A stretch of DNA of 64,000 bases from Nitrospirota bacterium (GTDB taxonomy: Bacteria > Nitrospirota > Nitrospiria > Nitrospirales > Nitrospiraceae), in assembly GCA_026387665.1 (NCBI GenBank), contig JAPLLG010000003.1, positions 62,001 through 126,000 of the forward strand. Reading direction: 5' to 3'. Numbering within the stretch: position 1 is the stretch's first letter; the number at the start of each line of letters is the position of its first letter. The position numbers and the translations under genes were made by a program. The notes under the pieces are model-generated. The model was not told the DNA's origin, did not search any database, and worked only from the letters and a program-made list of their open reading frames with translations. Below, piece after piece: positions 35,197 to 45,183 of this stretch.

Positions 35197-38100
35197 CCAT
35201 CCCCGGCATTTGGCAGTCCATCAAGACTGCATCATAGGGGGTACGCGCCAGTGCTTCGAGGGCCTCTAGGCCATTGGCCGCAAGATCCACTCGATAGCCA
35301 AACTTTTCCAGGATACGCACGGCCACCTTCTGGTTGACGGCATTATCCTCGGCGAGCAGAATCTTTGCCGTGGCTTGTGCCGTCCTCTCAGCCAAACTAT
35401 GACGTGTGACCAGCGCTGGTTGCGCAGTCTTATCTGCGGATTGTTTGAGCATGGCAGTGAGACACGTGTGCAGTTGCAGGGCATGCACCGGCTTGGAGAG
35501 GTAGGCGGCATACCCGGCCTCGCGGGCTGCCTTGGCATCGCCGCGCTGGCCCTGAGACGTCAGGAGGACTAGCTTGATTGGCGCCAGCAGGGGATCGGCC
35601 TTGATGGTCTTGGCCAATTCCAGGCCATTTATCCCTGGCAACTGCATGTCAATGATCGCGAGGTCACAGGCCTGGCCCCCTGCCGCAGCCTTGCGCATAA
35701 GCGCCAAGGCCTTCTTGCCATCCTCCGCCATGAGACACCGGACTCCCCATCGCTTGGCATAGAGTTCCAGGATGCGCCGGTTGATGGGGCTATCATCCAC
35801 GATACAGAGCTGCAGCCCCTGTAAATCCTGTGATGACATGGCGCTCGTCGAGGCGATTGCCTGTTGCTGCTTGCCGAACTGAGCCGTGAACCAGAACGTG
35901 CTGCCTTCGCCCAGCTGGCTTTCCACCCCGATCTGTCCACCCATCAGTTCCGTGAGCTGTTTACAGATGGCGAGCCCCAGCCCTGTGCCGCCGAATTTGC
36001 GTGTCGTCGAATTGTCGCCTTGACTGAACGACTGAAACAGCTGCCCTTGCGCCTCAGGGGATAGGCCGATGCCAGTATCTTGCACGGCAATCCGTACTGT
36101 GGCATCCGTATCGGTTTGGTGCAGCAGCGTGACGGACAGCACGACATCACCCTGCTCCGTAAACTTGATGGCGTTCCCCAGGAGGTTGATCAGGATCTGG
36201 CGGAGTCGTCCTGGATCGCCGCGAAGGGCTCCTGGCACATCTGCATGAAACAGGCAGGCCAGGTTCACCCCCTTGCTGGCTGCGCGCTCGGCCAACAGAT
36301 CCACCGATTCAGCCACCGCGGTGCGCAGGTCGAAGTCGATGATTTCCAGGTTCATCTTGCCGGCTTCAATCTTGGAGAAGTCGAGGATGTCGTTGATGAC
36401 GGTAAGCAGGTGATCACCGCTGCTGCGGACAGTCTCGGCGAACTCCCGTTGCTCCGGCGTGAGGTCTGTTTCGAGCAGGAGGCCGGTCATGCCGATCACC
36501 CCGTTCATAGGGGTGCGGATCTCATGACTCATGGTAGCCAAGAACTCGCTTTTGGCTTGAGCGCTCTTCTCCGCCAGTTCTTTCGCCGCCAGCAGTTCTT
36601 GCTGCACATGCTCGCGCTCGGTGATGTCGCGTACGATCGCGATGAAGCATGCCTGATCCGTGCCGACTCCGACGCATTGCAGATTAATCTCCACCGGTAT
36701 GTCTTCACCATCCTTACGCCGATGGAGTGTCGTTAATGTGAGCGTCCGCAACTCGCCGCTTGCCAGCGGTGCGATTAACGCACGGAACTGCTGCTCGCTG
36801 AACGTCGGCTTAATATCTACTGGCGTCATGCGCAGCAGCTCTTCACGGCTGTATCCCGTTTGCTGCACGGCCCCCTCGTTCACATAGCTGAAGCGCAAGG
36901 TGTGGGGAGCGAAGATAAACGTCCCGTCCGTTGTGGCATCCAGCGTGGCCAGGGCATCGCGTATGGCCTGATCCGCCTGCTTGCGCTCGGTGATGTCGCG
37001 CAGGAACGCGCTAAAGAACATTGTGGTCCCGACGCGGACGGGAGTGATGGCGAGTTCCACGTGAAACTCCTCGCCGTTCTTGCGCAGGGCAGTGATTTCG
37101 ATGCGTTTATTGAGCGCAGGGCCTACGCCGTCGGCCAGATAGCGCGTCACTCCCCGCTCATGAGCCTCGCGGTGTTGTAGCGGCACAATGAGTTGTGAAA
37201 GCCTCCGGCTCATGGCCTCCTGGCTGGTCCAGCCGAAGACCGTTTCGGCCTGCGCGTTCCAGGCGATAATGTTGCCATCCACGTCCATGGTGATGGCCGC
37301 ATCGAGCGCCGTGTCCACGACGGTCCGCAAGCGTGCTTCGCCTTCACGCAGTGCCGCTTCGGCCTGCTTGCGCTCGGTGATATCGGAAAAGGTCACCACC
37401 GCGCCTTTCAGCAGGCCGGCCTCGTGCACGGGGCGCGATATAACTTCCGAGGGGAAGGACGTCCCATCTCGCCGCCAGAACACTTCGTCATCGAGCTGGG
37501 CTCCCTGTCCCATCTGGCATGCGTAGTAAATGGGGCATTCGTCAACGGGGTAGGGCGAGCCATCTCGATGAGAGTGATGCATAACTTCATGCAAGTTCTT
37601 GCCGAGCAACTCCTCCGGCTGATACCCGAGCATTTCAGCGCCGGCCCGGTTGATAAAAGTGCAGTGGCCTTGACGGTCCATGCCATACAACCCTCCGACC
37701 GCGGCATCCAGTAAGAGACGAATGTCACGACTCAGGCGTTCCCGCTCGACTGCCTCCATTTGTTGCTGAGTTATATCACGCACGGCCGCCATCGCGAAGG
37801 AGCCTTCCGCTGTCTCCGCATGGCTCAAGCTGGTCTGGATCGGAAACTCGGTCCCATCCTGTCGACGTCCGGTAAAACGGAGGCCGGTCCCCATCAGTCT
37901 GGGCTGGGGCGATTCGTGGTAGCGTATTCGGTGCATGCGGTGGATATCCCGAAGAGACTCCGGCACCAGAATCTCGATGGGTTGGCCGATCAACTGGCCC
38001 GGTGGGTAGCCGAACACTAGATCCACCTGGCGGTTGGTTAACACGATGGTGCCTTCGGTATCGGTCATCACGATGGCATCCGGCGCCATCTCCAGCAACG

Positions 38101-39124
38101 TGTGAAACTTGCGTTCTGCCGCCTGTGCCCGGTTGCGCTCCTCGTCCGCTGCTTCCCACGACTGCGTGAGGCGGGTGGTACTCCAGAGCAAGACTCCGAA
38201 CAGCGGCAGCAGCATGCCGACGCCTGCCGCTCCGACCTTCCACATAACAGTCCTGATTGGAATCAGGATGTCGCTCCGGTCTACGCGCACTAACACGCCC
38301 CACTGCAGTCCCTTGAGCTCTGCTGTCCCCTTGGTCTGGGCATAGCCAGTCACGACATCGACCTTCCGGCGATCATGTTGTTCCTCAATGAATCCGGCCG
38401 GGGCCGTATCGAGCAACAGTGCCGAGGCAACTCCCTGTTGCTTGAGATTGAGTAGCCCTTCTTCTCTTAGCAGCGAATCGACGAATACCGTACCGGTATG
38501 ATCCAAAAACAGATACTCGATGCGCGTCCCAGATCCCCATTGCGTCTGCAACGCGTTCACGACGCGCGCGAAGACATCCTCCAGCACCGGCAATCCCACT
38601 TGCGATATTACCGCCCCGATAAATGCGCCGCGCGCATCGTGGAGTGGACTCACGAATGTCACAGTCAGGACCCCCTCGTCGTCCGGTATCGCATCCTGGA
38701 CAACGGCGCCCTCTCCTGCCTTCACAGTCTGGAAGCCAGGCTCCCAACTCAGATCGCGTCCCTTGCTGGTTCGATCGGTCGCCACCAGGACCCGGCCGTT
38801 GGCATCGGTGACTCCTGCCCAGCGATACACGGGATAGACCGCCATTAAAGCGTGAAGCCGTCGTTCCATTACCGCATAATCGTGCCCTTGAAACTCCAAT
38901 GACTGCGAGAGCAGCTGGATGTCGCCGTAACGCTCAGCCATCTGCATGTCCAGTTTGTCCGCAATATTGACTGCGGCCAATGAGAGGCTTTCTCCGGCAG
39001 CGGCCACCATGGTCGTTTCGACATAATGGAGGACGAGGCCCCCGATCAGGATCGCGACCAGCGTGATGGCGACGATCAAGACCGGTAGCCAGTGAGTGTA
39101 GGAACGGATGCGCTGATTCATCAT
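35021..39124 (-). CDS. Hybrid sensor kinase: Cache, four PAS, HisKA, ATPase, two receivers (frameshifted end)
   Basis: About 1367 aa in this frame. TM1 (about 10-33), a periplasmic Cache sensor with AERYGD, TM2 (about 300-322), then four PAS domains between about 350 and 840; two are followed by DITERKQA linkers and one has the special WRRDGTSF end also found in the kinase at 30434. HisKA has [12 protein letters not shown], the ATPase domain has DTGIGLSP and [12 protein letters not shown]1 has [15 protein letters not shown], and REC2 has [11 protein letters not shown]. After REIRRREG the frame is wrong and codes for a Cys/Arg-rich tail, while the true end of REC2 is in the frame of 34888-35196. 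Start: ATG at 39124 with GAGG 7 nt upstream. Kinase core and REC1 are intact, so activity may survive. Confidence 0.85.
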   Translation of the reverse strand: MMNQRIRSYTHWLPVLIVAITLVAILIGGLVLHYVETTMVAAAGESLSLAAVNIADKLDMQMAERYGDIQLLSQSLEFQGHDYAVMERRLHALMAVYPVYRWAGVTDANGRVLVATDRTSKGRDLSWEPGFQTVKAGEGAVVQDAIPDDEGVLTVTFVSPLHDARGAFIGAVISQVGLPVLEDVFARVVNALQTQWGSGTRIEYLFLDHTGTVFVDSLLREEGLLNLKQQGVASALLLDTAPAGFIEEQHDRRKVDVVTGYAQTKGTAELKGLQWGVLVRVDRSDILIPIRTVMWKVGAAGVGMLLPLFGVLLWSTTRLTQSWEAADEERNRAQAAERKFHTLLEMAPDAIVMTDTEGTIVLTNRQVDLVFGYPPGQLIGQPIEILVPESLRDIHRMHRIRYHESPQPRLMGTGLRFTGRRQDGTEFPIQTSLSHAETAEGSFAMAAVRDITQQQMEAVERERLSRDIRLLLDAAVGGLYGMDRQGHCTFINRAGAEMLGYQPEELLGKNLHEVMHHSHRDGSPYPVDECPIYYACQMGQGAQLDDEVFWRRDGTSFPSEVISRPVHEAGLLKGAVVTFSDITERKQAEAALREGEARLRTVVDTALDAAITMDVDGNIIAWNAQAETVFGWTSQEAMSRRLSQLIVPLQHREAHERGVTRYLADGVGPALNKRIEITALRKNGEEFHVELAITPVRVGTTMFFSAFLRDITERKQADQAIRDALATLDATTDGTFIFAPHTLRFSYVNEGAVQQTGYSREELLRMTPVDIKPTFSEQQFRALIAPLASGELRTLTLTTLHRRKDGEDIPVEINLQCVGVGTDQACFIAIVRDITEREHVQQELLAAKELAEKSAQAKSEFLATMSHEIRTPMNGVIGMTGLLLETDLTPEQREFAETVRSSGDHLLTVINDILDFSKIEAGKMNLEIIDFDLRTAVAESVDLLAERAASKGVNLACLFHADVPGALRGDPGRLRQILINLLGNAIKFTEQGDVVLSVTLLHQTDTDATVRIAVQDTGIGLSPEAQGQLFQSFSQGDNSTTRKFGGTGLGLAICKQLTELMGGQIGVESQLGEGSTFWFTAQFGKQQQAIASTSAMSSQDLQGLQLCIVDDSPINRRILELYAKRWGVRCLMAEDGKKALALMRKAAAGGQACDLAIIDMQLPGINGLELAKTIKADPLLAPIKLVLLTSQGQRGDAKAAREAGYAAYLSKPVHALQLHTCLTAMLKQSADKTAQPALVTRHSLAERTAQATAKILLAEDNAVNQKVAVRILEKFGYRVDLAANGLEALEALARTPYDAVLMDCQMPGMDGFEATREIRRREGDGHGARAKRRLFPLASCFAPCAYYRHDGECHAEGARPVFRSRHG

Positions 39125-39426
39125 AGGGTCGCCTCGTGCCGATACCTGCTCGCGTGAGCGACCCAGAGGGAGGGGGAACAATCGCGCTCGCATGCCGGCA
39201 TCCGGCTTCCGGTGCGACCCGGAACGAGTGCTGTCGGCAATCAGCGTTGCTCCACCTGCTCCCCTTGAGATCGGCGCTACGGCTTCTACTGAGCTGCCTC
39301 AGGAGCAGACGTCGCCGATGTGGACAGGTGTCGGTATCTATAACGTTGCTCGTCACCTATCTCTTCGGCTTGTTCGTTCTTGAACTTAAGAGGAAGGAGC
39401 AGGAACGGGGAGGGTGGTATGCACTA
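39125..39426. other. Intergenic region between hybrid kinase and Crp/Fnr gene
   Basis: About 300 bases. The kinase frame is open back to 39193 and further short frames exist, but none has a ribosome binding site or family motif. I see no clear operator or terminator; a small dyad GCTCGCGTGAGC lies near 39149. Confidence 0.4.
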
Positions 39427-40176
39427 TTAAGCCGCCGGTTGAATGAGGGCGCGCAGCCGCTCGATATCGGGGATGATGGTCTCACGGGGGGTTTCGAGCA
39501 TATAGCGCTGTTGTTTCAGACGGGAAATAGCGCGGCTAATGGTTTCCGGCGTGGTTCCGACGATCTCAGCCAACGAGGATCGGCTCAATTTCATGGGCAC
39601 CGTCACCGATTTGTCCGGCTCAACGCAATAGGGCTTGGCGAAGGCTACGAGCACATGAATAATTCGGCTGGCCGCGTCCTGGGACTGGTGGAAAATATAT
39701 TGCTCCTCCAGCGCGTGCAATTGCTTGGCGAGAAGCCGGAGGAGTTTGCCGGAAAAGGTGTGATCGCTCTCCAGTCGCGTGACAAGCTCATCGCTCCTGA
39801 CAAAGGCTACGGTCGAATTCGTCAATGATTTTGCGGTACCAGAGTAGGTCTTGGATACGGCAAGATTATCGCTGACGTCCAATAACCCCCCGGCCCCCAC
39901 GACATAGAGCGTGCGATCGCCCTGCGCTGTCCCCACGTTTTTCGTCACCGTCGCCCACCCGTTGCAGAGCACATGGAGCCCGGTCACCGGTTCACCTTCG
40001 TTAAGAATGTGCTGCCCGGCACGGTACCGGGTCTGGAAGACATGGATCGCGCTGGGGCCAGTCGAGCCCTTGGCCACTGCAGGCAAGGGACAATGGGACT
40101 GCTCCCGACAGGCATCGCAGGGGGCATAACACGTTCCGCGAGCACTCGTCGCAGGGTCAGACATTCTTCGCTTCAC
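39427..40176 (-). CDS. Crp/Fnr family regulator with FNR-like cysteines (second copy)
   Basis: A 249-aa regulator with the same layout as the one at 29255: N-terminal cysteines, beta-roll (about 45-140), dimer helix and HTH (LSRSSLAEIVGTTPETISR, about 205-223). The N-terminus CYAPCDACREQSHC contains C-x2-C-x5-C at Cys20, 23 and 29, the same spacing and by chance the same numbers as E. coli FNR, plus Cys16. Cys71 in LHVLCNG is also present in the other copy and may complete the cluster. The start is GTG at 40176 after GGAG; an ATG four codons later is an alternative. It faces a sensor kinase gene across a 321-bp region with inverted repeats. Confidence 0.87.
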   Translation of the reverse strand: MKRRMSDPATSARGTCYAPCDACREQSHCPLPAVAKGSTGPSAIHVFQTRYRAGQHILNEGEPVTGLHVLCNGWATVTKNVGTAQGDRTLYVVGAGGLLDVSDNLAVSKTYSGTAKSLTNSTVAFVRSDELVTRLESDHTFSGKLLRLLAKQLHALEEQYIFHQSQDAASRIIHVLVAFAKPYCVEPDKSVTVPMKLSRSSLAEIVGTTPETISRAISRLKQQRYMLETPRETIIPDIERLRALIQPAA

Positions 40177-40497
40177 CGGGTACTCCGTTCAGCATAGACG
40201 TTTCAGAGAAGGGGACGACCACATATGTTCCGGCTCAATTGCACGACAGTCTGTGGCGATGGTATTGTCCTGCATCGGATAATTGCTCCCACCCCGCTGG
40301 CCTATGCGCTCCGTCATGGCAAAGCATGATCTTGGATCATTGTATTTTGATAAAGGTCCTGTTAATACAACACACTTCACATGATCTAGTGTAGCAAATT
40401 CTTCATTTCCCTCGGCTAACACCTGGCCGGCCTTGACTGACGTAGGCTCACTCCGAATTGCAAGTCATTGTATCGACTGATTTTTCACGCGTGAACC
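40177..40497. other. Divergent intergenic region between Crp/Fnr gene and sensor kinase
   Basis: No gene is visible in these 321 bases. They are AT-richer than the neighbours and hold the two inverted repeats described separately, plus a third ATGATC half-site at 40381-40386 and a TTGACT at 40433-40438 that could be a -35 element for the kinase. Confidence 0.45.
40326..40370. promoter_or_regulatory. Two adjacent inverted repeats, candidate operators
   Basis: ATGATC-TTG-GATCAT (40326-40340) is a perfect 6-3-6 dyad. It abuts TTGTATT-N17-AATACAA (40340-40346 with 40364-40370), a perfect 7-bp inverted repeat. They are centred about 150 nt from each of the divergent start codons. The first does not fit the FNR consensus, so the binding protein is unknown. 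Confidence 0.4.
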
Positions 40498-42960
40498 ATG
40501 CCATTCTTTAAGGAGCAGCAGCCGTTGTCATTGATGGGGACGTCAATCCTGCGAATGCCTGCCGCCACTCGCATCCTGGCCCTGGCCAGGCGAAGTCTAC
40601 AGGTCCGCCTGATCGTATTGCTACTGGCGGCGTCGGCTCCTCCCATGGCGCTCACGATGTGGTTTGCGCAGCAAGAATACTCCCACCTCAAAAACGCAAC
40701 GGAAGAACATGCGCGAGCCCTGGCAACCCATATCCTCGATACCCTGGACCGCGTGATCTTCGAGCGCTATGGCGATACCCAACTCGTCTCGCAGTTGCCG
40801 GCAGTGCGTGCCATGGAGGCAGATCGCCTCACTGCCATCGCAGGGGGGGTGGTCAACACCTACAATCCCTATTACACCTTAGTCGTGGTGGCCGATCGGA
40901 AGGGGATCATCAGGGCCGTCAATACCATCGACGGGGCAGGTCGCCCCATCGCCAGTTCGCAACTGGTCGGACAGAGCGTCAGCGGCCAAGCCTGGTTTGA
41001 AGAGGCGCTCAGGAGTCCTGGGATTACCGTGTATGATTTTCAAGCAGATCCGCTGGTCCAGCAAGTCTATGGCCCCAACGCCCAGCGGACGATGACCTTT
41101 GCCACGCGAATCCAAGGATCTCCTGCGAAGGGGGAAGAGGGCCGCACGGTTGGTGTCTGGTCCTCCAGTATCCCTGAATCGGCCATCGCCAAAATGATGC
41201 AGTATGCGGAAACGCCGACGGAGCAATACGACAAGATCCGCGTAGCCCTGTTCGACAAGGAGGGTCACCCGATCGGACGGTTCCAGGATAATGAGAGCCC
41301 TCTTACTCCCGACTTGCCACTGGCCTCAGCCTCATCCAGCGGCTTTAGCGCCTATAAGGGCCTCGGATGGAACCTTCGCGTCTACCCGTCATTTGATGAA
41401 AGCTCGTCCCAAACGCCGTTCTCTGTCCCGATTTCCGCGGGGATCATGGTCAGTATGCTGCTGGGGTTCGCGCTGATTTGGCGGCAGACCAGCCGTCACG
41501 TCCTGCAACCGCTGAGAGCCTTGGCCGACGCGGCCCAGCAGATCAAACGAGGACAGGCGGTGATCATCCCGCAAGACACAAATCGCGCCGATGCGATCGG
41601 CATGCTGCAAAAAAAGCTCGCCGGGATGGTTGAGACCCTCAAGGCGCAAGAAGCCGCGGCCCAATCCACCTCCAGCATCCTCAAAAAACAGGCCGAAGCC
41701 CTGCAATTCCTCGTGCAAAGCATCAAGGAGATCACGGCGGAGTCGGACGATCTGGGGCGCTTCCTCTATCGCTTAGTTGAAGCAGCCTGCGCCCTCACCA
41801 ACGCCCGCTATGGCGCCTTGGCCCTGTTCGACAAGGACGGCACGACCATGACGGAATTCATCACGGTCGGCATGGATGAGGCGACTAAGGCGGCCATCGG
41901 AGCGCCTCCCGAGGGACGCGGCGTATTGAGCGCGCTGGCTCATGGCGACAATCCCCTGCGGCTCAAAGACTTGACGGCCCATCCGTCCTCCATCGGATTT
42001 CCCGCGCACCATCCTCCGATGCATGCCTTCCTCGGGGTCCCCATCAAGGCCCATGGCAATCTCTTCGGCCGCCTCTATCTGACGAAAAAGCAGGACGGCG
42101 ACGAATTCACCGAGACGGACGAACAGATCATCGTGGCCTTCGCCAGCCAGGCCGGCGTCCTCATCGAAAATACATTGCTACTGCAGGATGTGCGCACGAC
42201 AAAATCCTCCCTCAAGGCCAGCAATCAAGAGCTGGAGAATTTCGTCTACGCCGTCTCCCACGACCTCCAAACCCCGCTTCGCGCGATCCATGGCTTTGCC
42301 GACTTGCTCGTCAGTCAGGCCAAGGACCATCTGAGCGAACAGGAGCAGCATTACCTGGCCCGCGTCCAGGCCGGGACTAGACGAATGGAAAGCCTCATCC
42401 AGGACCTGCTTGAATATTCCCGCATCGATCGAATGGCGCAGGCCTTTGACTGGGTCTCGATGGCCGACCTGCTCGAGAAGGTCCGGGACGATCTCCAGAG
42501 CGTGATTCAAGCATCCGGCGCCACGATCCTCATCGAAGGCCCTATGCCGATACTCTGGGCGGACCGCGCGAGACTGAGGCAGGTCTGGACGAACCTCCTG
42601 ACCAACGCGATAAAATACGTCAGGCCTGGCACAGTGCCGCGCATCGTGCTGCGTTGCAAAGAAGAGAAGACTCACTTCCTGTTCGAAGTCCAGGACAACG
42701 GAATCGGCATCGCGCCGGAATTTCACGAACGCATCTTCAAGCTGTTCCATCGCCTGCACCTGTCGGGGGCCTATACGGGAACCGGCGTGGGACTGGCCAT
42801 CGTGAAACGGGTCGTGGAATTCCATCGTGGCAAGATATGGGTGGAGTCGGTCGTGGGACAGGGAAGTACATTCCGCTTTACCATTCCCAAGCCGTCCGAC
42901 TCTCCCAAGAGTCATCTGCCTACAGCAATCTTTACCACGCAGCCCCCGCAGGGAGCCTGA
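40498..42960 (+). CDS. Sensor kinase: Cache, HAMP, DosS-type GAF, HisKA, ATPase
   Basis: An 820-aa membrane kinase. TM1 at about 37-57, a periplasmic Cache sensor (about 60-290, with FERYGD and PYYTLVVVADRKG), TM2 at about 303-322 followed by a HAMP-like linker. The GAF domain (about 415-560) carries PAHHPPMHAFLG; His505, the histidine before PPM, aligns with the heme ligand His149 of DosS. The HisKA motif YAVSHDLQTPLRAI is of the bacteriophytochrome-kinase type, with the ATPase boxes DNGIGIAP and GTGVGLAIV. There is no own receiver; an Rcp1-like regulator follows 32 nt downstream, its likely partner. The start is ATG 40498 (AAGGAG lies after it, so an internal ATG at 40534 is possible). Ligand inferred, not shown. 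Confidence 0.9.
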   Translation: MPFFKEQQPLSLMGTSILRMPAATRILALARRSLQVRLIVLLLAASAPPMALTMWFAQQEYSHLKNATEEHARALATHILDTLDRVIFERYGDTQLVSQLPAVRAMEADRLTAIAGGVVNTYNPYYTLVVVADRKGIIRAVNTIDGAGRPIASSQLVGQSVSGQAWFEEALRSPGITVYDFQADPLVQQVYGPNAQRTMTFATRIQGSPAKGEEGRTVGVWSSSIPESAIAKMMQYAETPTEQYDKIRVALFDKEGHPIGRFQDNESPLTPDLPLASASSSGFSAYKGLGWNLRVYPSFDESSSQTPFSVPISAGIMVSMLLGFALIWRQTSRHVLQPLRALADAAQQIKRGQAVIIPQDTNRADAIGMLQKKLAGMVETLKAQEAAAQSTSSILKKQAEALQFLVQSIKEITAESDDLGRFLYRLVEAACALTNARYGALALFDKDGTTMTEFITVGMDEATKAAIGAPPEGRGVLSALAHGDNPLRLKDLTAHPSSIGFPAHHPPMHAFLGVPIKAHGNLFGRLYLTKKQDGDEFTETDEQIIVAFASQAGVLIENTLLLQDVRTTKSSLKASNQELENFVYAVSHDLQTPLRAIHGFADLLVSQAKDHLSEQEQHYLARVQAGTRRMESLIQDLLEYSRIDRMAQAFDWVSMADLLEKVRDDLQSVIQASGATILIEGPMPILWADRARLRQVWTNLLTNAIKYVRPGTVPRIVLRCKEEKTHFLFEVQDNGIGIAPEFHERIFKLFHRLHLSGAYTGTGVGLAIVKRVVEFHRGKIWVESVVGQGSTFRFTIPKPSDSPKSHLPTAIFTTQPPQGA

Positions 42961-42992
42961 GGGCTGGCGCTGTCATACATGGAGGAGGACTC

Positions 42993-43472
42993 ATGGGCAT
43001 GAGCGTTGCCGCAATCGACATTCTCTTGATCGAAGATAACGAAGACGATATTGAGCTGACCCAGGCTGCCCTGAGTATCGGGAAGATCGTCAATAGCCTG
43101 ACAGTGCTCCGCGACGGGGACGATGCGTTGCGCCATCTGCTCGGCGACGGGACCCCGGCGAATCCTCCCTGCACCGCCCCCAGCCTCATTCTGCTGGATC
43201 TACGGTTGCCGAAAGTGGATGGCATCGAAGTCCTGAAACGCATCAAGCAGGAGCCGACCCTCCGGCGGATTCCTGTGGTCGTACTGACCACCTCGCAGCG
43301 GGATGAAGACCTTGTGCAATCCTACGATTTGGGGGCAAACTCGTTTATTCGAAAACCGGTCCTGTTCGAAACCTTCTATTCAACGATGAAGACCTTGGAA
43401 CTCTACTGGGTCCTGACCAATACTCCGCCGCCCCTGGGCCGGATAGCCGGGCAGACCGGCAGCAACGGTTAA
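42993..43472 (+). CDS. Rcp1-like single-domain response regulator
   Basis: A 159-aa receiver without output domain. IDILLIEDNEDD (about 8-19), acceptor Asp in LILLDLRLPKVDG (about 70), Thr in VVVLTTSQ and Lys in FIRKP. The long alpha1/loop NEDDIELTQAAL is typical of Rcp1/CheY-like partners of phytochrome-type kinases, which matches the HisKA type encoded just upstream. The start is ATG 42993 with GGAGGAGG 4 nt upstream. The frame is open further upstream inside the kinase gene, but that is not used. The following REC-PAS kinase starts 2 nt after its stop, so the three genes form an operon. Confidence 0.9.
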   Translation: MGMSVAAIDILLIEDNEDDIELTQAALSIGKIVNSLTVLRDGDDALRHLLGDGTPANPPCTAPSLILLDLRLPKVDGIEVLKRIKQEPTLRRIPVVVLTTSQRDEDLVQSYDLGANSFIRKPVLFETFYSTMKTLELYWVLTNTPPPLGRIAGQTGSNG

Positions 43473-43474
43473 AT

Positions 43475-44917
43475 ATGAAGAGAACGGAACCGCACGAAGA
43501 GTACATCCTGCTGATCGACGATGAACCGGACGATGCGGAGCTGACCAGCGGCGCGTTGCAAACGAAGCACGCGCAGAGCTCGATCACCATCGCGCGGACG
43601 GCGGAGGAGGGGCTCTCCCTGATCGTGCAGCAGAACTGGACCATGATTTTCCTGGATCACCAGATGCCCGGCAAGACCGGACTGGAGATCCTTCCGGAGA
43701 TCAGGCTGCGGGCGCCCGATGCCGGCATCATCATGCTCACAGGCCATGAAGACACAGAGGTGGCCATTGCGGCGTTGCGCGCCGGAGCGGACTACTACCT
43801 CAAGAAATCGGCGAATATGGCGTTGGAGCTGCCGTTGGTGGCCCGCGAAGTCGCGGAAAAGCGAGACCTGCGCCGGACGCTGGCGCAGACCACGGACCGG
43901 TATCGCCGCTTGATCGAAAATATGAACGACCTGGTGTATGAGTTGGACGAGGAGGGGCGTTTCCGCTATATCAGCGCCGCAGTCATCAGCGCATTGGGCT
44001 ATGCGCCCCACGAACTCATCGGCGCGCACTATTCCACGATTCTCTGCCAGAGTTATCTGCCGCACCATGGCCGCCAATTCCATGAGCGCCGCACGGGGCT
44101 ACGGGCCACCAGGGAACTGCCGATCTGCATGAAGACCAAGAGCGGCGAGCTGAAGACCTTTGCCGTGAATGCATCCGGGATCTATGAGCGCCACCGCCGA
44201 TTCTCCGGCACGGCCGGCATTGCCCGCGATATGACGGAGCGCCAGCAGCGGGAAAAGGCCCTTCAGCGAAGCGAGCAGATGCTGCGATGGACCTTGGATC
44301 AGCAGGAGCGTCTGGCCCTGGACCTCCACGACGGAAGCATTCAATCGCTCTACGGCATTGGACTGGGCCTGGAGTATATGTTACAGCTTCTCGGGAGCGA
44401 CCACCAAGAGATTTCATCTCGCCTGAAAACGGCCCGGGCCGGCGTGAACGACGTGATCGCGGAATTGCGAAACTTCATCGTGGGCGAGCCGGCTGACTTC
44501 GTGCTGCCCATGGACCTGGATGGGGCGATGGAATCATTGGTTCATGCCGCCCACCACACGACACCGACCCGCTTCAGCCTGAACATCGATCCGGAAGCGC
44601 TCGCGCAATTGGACGCGGAAACCAGCACGCAGATCCTGTTTGTCCTGCGTGAGGCCATCAGCAATATTTCGAAACATGCCAGGGCGACTACGAGCGCAAT
44701 TCGGCTCGGGCTGTCCGGCGATCGTGTGAGACTCGACATTGTGGATAATGGCGTCGGGTTCGACGTGGAGTCGCGCCAGGGCAGCGGGCACGGACTGGAC
44801 AATATCCATACGCGCGCGCAGAAGCTGGGCGCCAGACTCGACATCGCCTCCACGCCAGGCCGCGGCACCTCCCTGACGCTGAGGTTCCCTGGCGATAACG
44901 GATGCGCCGAGCTGTAG
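43475..44917 (+). CDS. REC-PAS-HisKA_3 kinase (NarX/DosS-type core)
   Basis: A 480-aa soluble protein. REC at about 10-125 (LLIDDEPDDAEL, acceptor Asp in IFLDHQMPGKTG, Lys in YYLKKS), PAS at about 145-265 ending in IARDMTERQQ, then HisKA_3 with LDLHDGSIQSLYGIGL (His about 288) and a compact HATPase domain (REAISNISKHA, DNGVGFDV, GHGLDNIHTRAQ). HisKA_3 kinases normally phosphorylate NarL/FixJ-type DNA-binding regulators; none is encoded in this window, so its target is elsewhere. With an N-terminal receiver it can take signals from the upstream kinase: a phosphorelay branch is a reasonable inference. It starts 2 nt after the Rcp1-like gene and is probably translationally coupled. Confidence 0.9.
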   Translation: MKRTEPHEEYILLIDDEPDDAELTSGALQTKHAQSSITIARTAEEGLSLIVQQNWTMIFLDHQMPGKTGLEILPEIRLRAPDAGIIMLTGHEDTEVAIAALRAGADYYLKKSANMALELPLVAREVAEKRDLRRTLAQTTDRYRRLIENMNDLVYELDEEGRFRYISAAVISALGYAPHELIGAHYSTILCQSYLPHHGRQFHERRTGLRATRELPICMKTKSGELKTFAVNASGIYERHRRFSGTAGIARDMTERQQREKALQRSEQMLRWTLDQQERLALDLHDGSIQSLYGIGLGLEYMLQLLGSDHQEISSRLKTARAGVNDVIAELRNFIVGEPADFVLPMDLDGAMESLVHAAHHTTPTRFSLNIDPEALAQLDAETSTQILFVLREAISNISKHARATTSAIRLGLSGDRVRLDIVDNGVGFDVESRQGSGHGLDNIHTRAQKLGARLDIASTPGRGTSLTLRFPGDNGCAEL

Positions 44918-44986
44918 CGGATATGTGGGGACCCGTATCCCTTGCGTGGCGTCGAGAAGATCTGGAAACGAGAGGGGAGTCGGTTG

Positions 44987-45061
44987 TGGAGCTGGCGAGA
45001 GGAATTGAACCCCCAACCTGCGGTTTACAAAACCGCTGCTCTGCCATTGAGCTACGCCAGC
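44987..45061 (-). tRNA. tRNA-Thr (anticodon UGU)
   Basis: On the minus strand: acceptor GCTGGCG/CGCCAGC, D arm GCTC-AATGGCA-GAGC, anticodon stem GCGGT/ACCGC with loop TTTGTAA (anticodon TGT), T arm with GGTTCAATTCC, and an encoded CCA. It decodes ACA/ACG. It lies between the signalling block and small genes of unknown function. Confidence 0.95.
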
Positions 45062-45183
45062 CTGAATAAGATCGGTGCGCGGGAACGCGCACCGTTACGA
45101 AAACCTAACAACTGCCTCTCAGCCTGTCAAGCTACGAGAAAATCCTGCCGATACCTGCCAGGCAGTGAGCATGTGCCAGGCGG

